From assembly GCA_027623205.1 (NCBI GenBank), contig JAQBYC010000039.1, positions 1-37,478 of the forward strand: DNA of 37,478 bases, given 5' to 3'. Both the position numbers and the translations under genes were made by a program. Source of the stretch: Pseudomonadota bacterium. Lineage in GTDB: Bacteria; Pseudomonadota; Alphaproteobacteria; GCA-2731375. Below the pieces are notes generated by a model, which was given only the letters and a program-made list of their open reading frames with translations, was not told the origin of the DNA and did not search any database. This document shows, in pieces, positions 35,847 to 37,478 of this stretch (position 1 is its first letter; every line of letters starts with the position of its first letter).

Positions 35847-36554
35847 TCAATGCACTGTTGGTCCGCGCCCGCAGCACCGCTTGTATTTTTTTCCGGATCC
35901 GCAGGGGCAAGGCTCGTTGCGTCCGATTTTTCGATGCGGACGGACGAAAGTTTCGGTTTGAGCTGCGTATTCCCTGCCCTGACGGCGGTAGTAGGCATGC
36001 ATCCGCATGACGCCCGCGGCTGCGCCAATTATTAGCTCTTCGCGCTTCTTTTCATCAATGGGTAGAGTGTAGGGGCGCATATCAGCCTCTGGGTGGTGCT
36101 CGTAGGCGAGGGCCCAAATCGGCACCATCGAGCCGCCATGCTCCTCGCTGTTGATCAGTTCCGACCAGATGCCGTGGCGCATGTTAATCCCACACAGAAA
36201 GCCATTCGCCCAATCGTTGCCGCCATATGCCCCCGTCTCGTCTTCGCGCAGCAAAGGAAAATATACTGGGCTTTCGTTCAGCTGATAATGCACGTAATTC
36301 CAATGCTGGCTCACAAGGTCCATAAACCGCCGAGCATCGCCTAAATCATCGAACACCATGTCGCCGTCTTCGGTTTCGCCATTCTGGATGATGGGCATGT
36401 ATTCACTTGGCATGACCAAATCCGGACAGCAGGCCAGGGCCGCGAAAAAACCATCGAGAGCTTCAAAATTTGGTATTTTACCGCCAACCACCAGCGAAAG
36501 AGCGCGGTCGAGATCATCCAATTCCGCGTCGGTTAATTCAGCGGCGCTCGTCAT
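35847..36554 (-). CDS. UPF0149/YecA-family protein with C-terminal SEC-C zinc motif
   Basis: Protein of 235 residues. The N-terminal two thirds are helical and typical of the UPF0149 (YgfB/YecA) family: [22 protein letters not shown]-like ([27 protein letters not shown]) and [12 protein letters not shown]. The last 20 residues, [20 protein letters not shown], form a complete SEC-C motif, the zinc-binding sequence also found at the end of SecA. ATG 36554 is chosen because AGGG lies just upstream and the family start [11 protein letters not shown] fits; a longer frame to 36605 looks spurious. Function is unknown; ribosome- or SecB-related binding is known for some SEC-C proteins. The 210 bases to the next gene hold nothing recognisable. 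Confidence 0.85.
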   Translation of the reverse strand: MTSAAELTDAELDDLDRALSLVVGGKIPNFEALDGFFAALACCPDLVMPSEYMPIIQNGETEDGDMVFDDLGDARRFMDLVSQHWNYVHYQLNESPVYFPLLREDETGAYGGNDWANGFLCGINMRHGIWSELINSEEHGGSMVPIWALAYEHHPEADMRPYTLPIDEKKREELIIGAAAGVMRMHAYYRRQGREYAAQTETFVRPHRKIGRNEPCPCGSGKKYKRCCGRGPTVH

Positions 36555-36764
36555 ATCCCTAGCCCTGCCATGGCATATTGCCTGAGTATTCTTGGCCCAA
36601 GGCAAACAGCGCGGGCTTCGGCGCCAATAAGCCGAACATCAAGCATGCCCCTGTCATACAACGACAGCTGATCCGGCTCAATATGGAAACGCCGCGGACG
36701 GCAGGTGTTGCCTGGTGTGAATTGGCGCGATCGGGCTCTACCATCCGAGTACTTGCGGGCCGTC

Positions 36765-37478
36765 TCAGGCCGGCCCAGTCAGCCGCTCGCTCAAGGTTTT
36801 CAACTTCGCCCGCGCCCCGGCGTCGTAGGCCTGCGGATTGGCGCGCGCTTCCTCCAACCCGTTGAAGAAGCGGCCGCCTGCCGCGGCCGCTGGCGCCAGC
36901 GCCGCGTTGAGGATGGCCGCGGCGCCTTCTTCGACGGTGCTCCGGGGCTGGTGGCCGGCTCGCCGGACCATGGTGGTGTCCATGTAGGTCGCCGGGTGCA
37001 GGCTGTTCACGGAAACGCCGGAGAGCGCGAGCTCGGCATCCAGGTCGATGGCGAACATGATCTGCGCCAGCTTGCTCTGGCAATAGGCGCGGGTGCCGCT
37101 GTAGCCGCGCTCGATCATCGGATCGGCGAAGTCGATCGCCTGCTGGCCCAGCGAGGCGACCATGACGATGCGCGACGGCGCCGCCGCCTCGAGTGGCGGC
37201 AGCAGCAGCCGGGTCAGCAGGACGCCGGCCAGATAGTTGACCGCGAAGCGCAGCTCGTATCCGTCGATGCTCAGCTGGCGCCCACCGTCACCGCCGCCCG
37301 AGCCCACCCCGGCATTGTTGATCAGGATATCGAGCCGGCTGGTTGCCCCATTGACCGCGTCGGCCAGGCGGCGCACCTCGGCCAGGGACGCCAGGTCGGC
37401 CAGCAGCAGTTCGGCCACACCACCCGCCGCCTGGATCTGCTGCACCACGGCCTCGCCGCGCGCCCGGTCCCGGCCGTG
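36765..37478 (-). CDS. SDR-family oxidoreductase, 5' end outside the window
   Basis: Short-chain dehydrogenase/reductase cut off by the window edge; about 237 residues remain. The frame stays open to base 37478, reading HGRDRARGEAVVQQIQAAGG, so the GTG at 37448 is not the start; the TGxxxGxG cofactor loop must lie just outside. Visible motifs are LADLASLAEVRRLAD, LDILINNAGVG (NNAG), the catalytic Ser in IVMVASLGQ and YCQSKLAQ with catalytic Tyr and Lys. The extended type resembles retinol-dehydrogenase-like SDRs. The segment is visibly more GC-rich than its left neighbours, which may mark a change of origin or simply a return to core DNA. Confidence 0.9.
   Translation of the reverse strand, partial: HGRDRARGEAVVQQIQAAGGVAELLLADLASLAEVRRLADAVNGATSRLDILINNAGVGSGGGDGGRQLSIDGYELRFAVNYLAGVLLTRLLLPPLEAAAPSRIVMVASLGQQAIDFADPMIERGYSGTRAYCQSKLAQIMFAIDLDAELALSGVSVNSLHPATYMDTTMVRRAGHQPRSTVEEGAAAILNAALAPAAAAGGRFFNGLEEARANPQAYDAGARAKLKTLSERLTGPA

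Noticed and set aside
35321-36010. Plus-strand frame containing SPELNP, reminiscent of IS630-type transposases
   Set aside because: Only six residues match, the context after it does not, and the frame runs antisense through the ISAs1 remnant and the UPF0149 gene.
36740-36775. GGGCCG/CGGCCC stem near the end of the SDR gene
   Set aside because: It overlaps the stop codon, has no T-run and is expected in such GC-rich sequence; not listed as a terminator.
1-37478. CRISPR arrays, tRNA, rRNA or a replication origin
   Set aside because: No regularly spaced repeats, cloverleaf sequences, rRNA motifs or DnaA-box clusters were recognised by eye.

Overview
The window looks like chromosome of a fairly GC-rich alphaproteobacterium, probably near the Rhodospirillales. 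This rests on family content and gene order, not on a marker-gene comparison. The clues are the rpmH-rnpA-yidD-yidC-yihA-argB order, an APH-fold homoserine kinase between ispH and rnhA, split-type gcvPA/gcvPB, the succinylase dap genes, two DUF2336 proteins, and a membrane J-protein whose J domain resembles mitochondrial Pam18/Tim14. Most of the window is housekeeping DNA. Accessory material lies mainly in 12.0-16.6 kb and 33.2-36.6 kb.

Layout. At 1-5.3 kb a short direct repeat at the left edge precedes a VWA-like protein overlapping the J-protein, then galU, ugd and a phosphomannomutase/phosphoglucomutase, which together make sugar-nucleotide precursors. On the minus strand at 5.3-7.5 kb an FAD disulfide reductase-like enzyme overlaps a TVP38/TMEM64 membrane protein. 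A good sigma70-type promoter then drives rpmH (44 codons), rnpA, yidD, yidC and yihA, followed by argB. At 12.0-16.6 kb a minus-strand operon places a PAS/GAF/GGDEF protein between two DUF2336 paralogues. From 16.7 to 25.2 kb come a HAD pyrimidine 5'-nucleotidase, dapD, dapE, a membrane protein, truA and an aldo/keto reductase (minus), dapB, a DUF2244 protein (minus), nth and an LLM-class flavin oxidoreductase.

At 25.2-30.1 kb the glycine cleavage operon gcvT-gcvH-gcvPA-gcvPB runs on the minus strand behind a recognisable promoter and a tandem glycine riboswitch. Upstream lie a palindromic extragenic repeat and a small lipoprotein, divergent from ispH-thrB-rnhA.

At 33.2-36.6 kb there is a decayed gene end resembling a cyclase/TPR protein C-terminus, an exported beta-propeller divergent from a Tat-type cupredoxin-like protein, a 12-bp inverted repeat, a frameshifted ISAs1-type transposase remnant and a UPF0149/SEC-C protein. 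The window ends inside an SDR oxidoreductase gene.

No tRNA, rRNA or CRISPR array was seen. The best candidates for undescribed biology are the DUF2336-GGDEF-DUF2336 operon, the beta-propeller/cupredoxin pair, the VWA plus Pam18-like J-protein pair and the palindromic elements.
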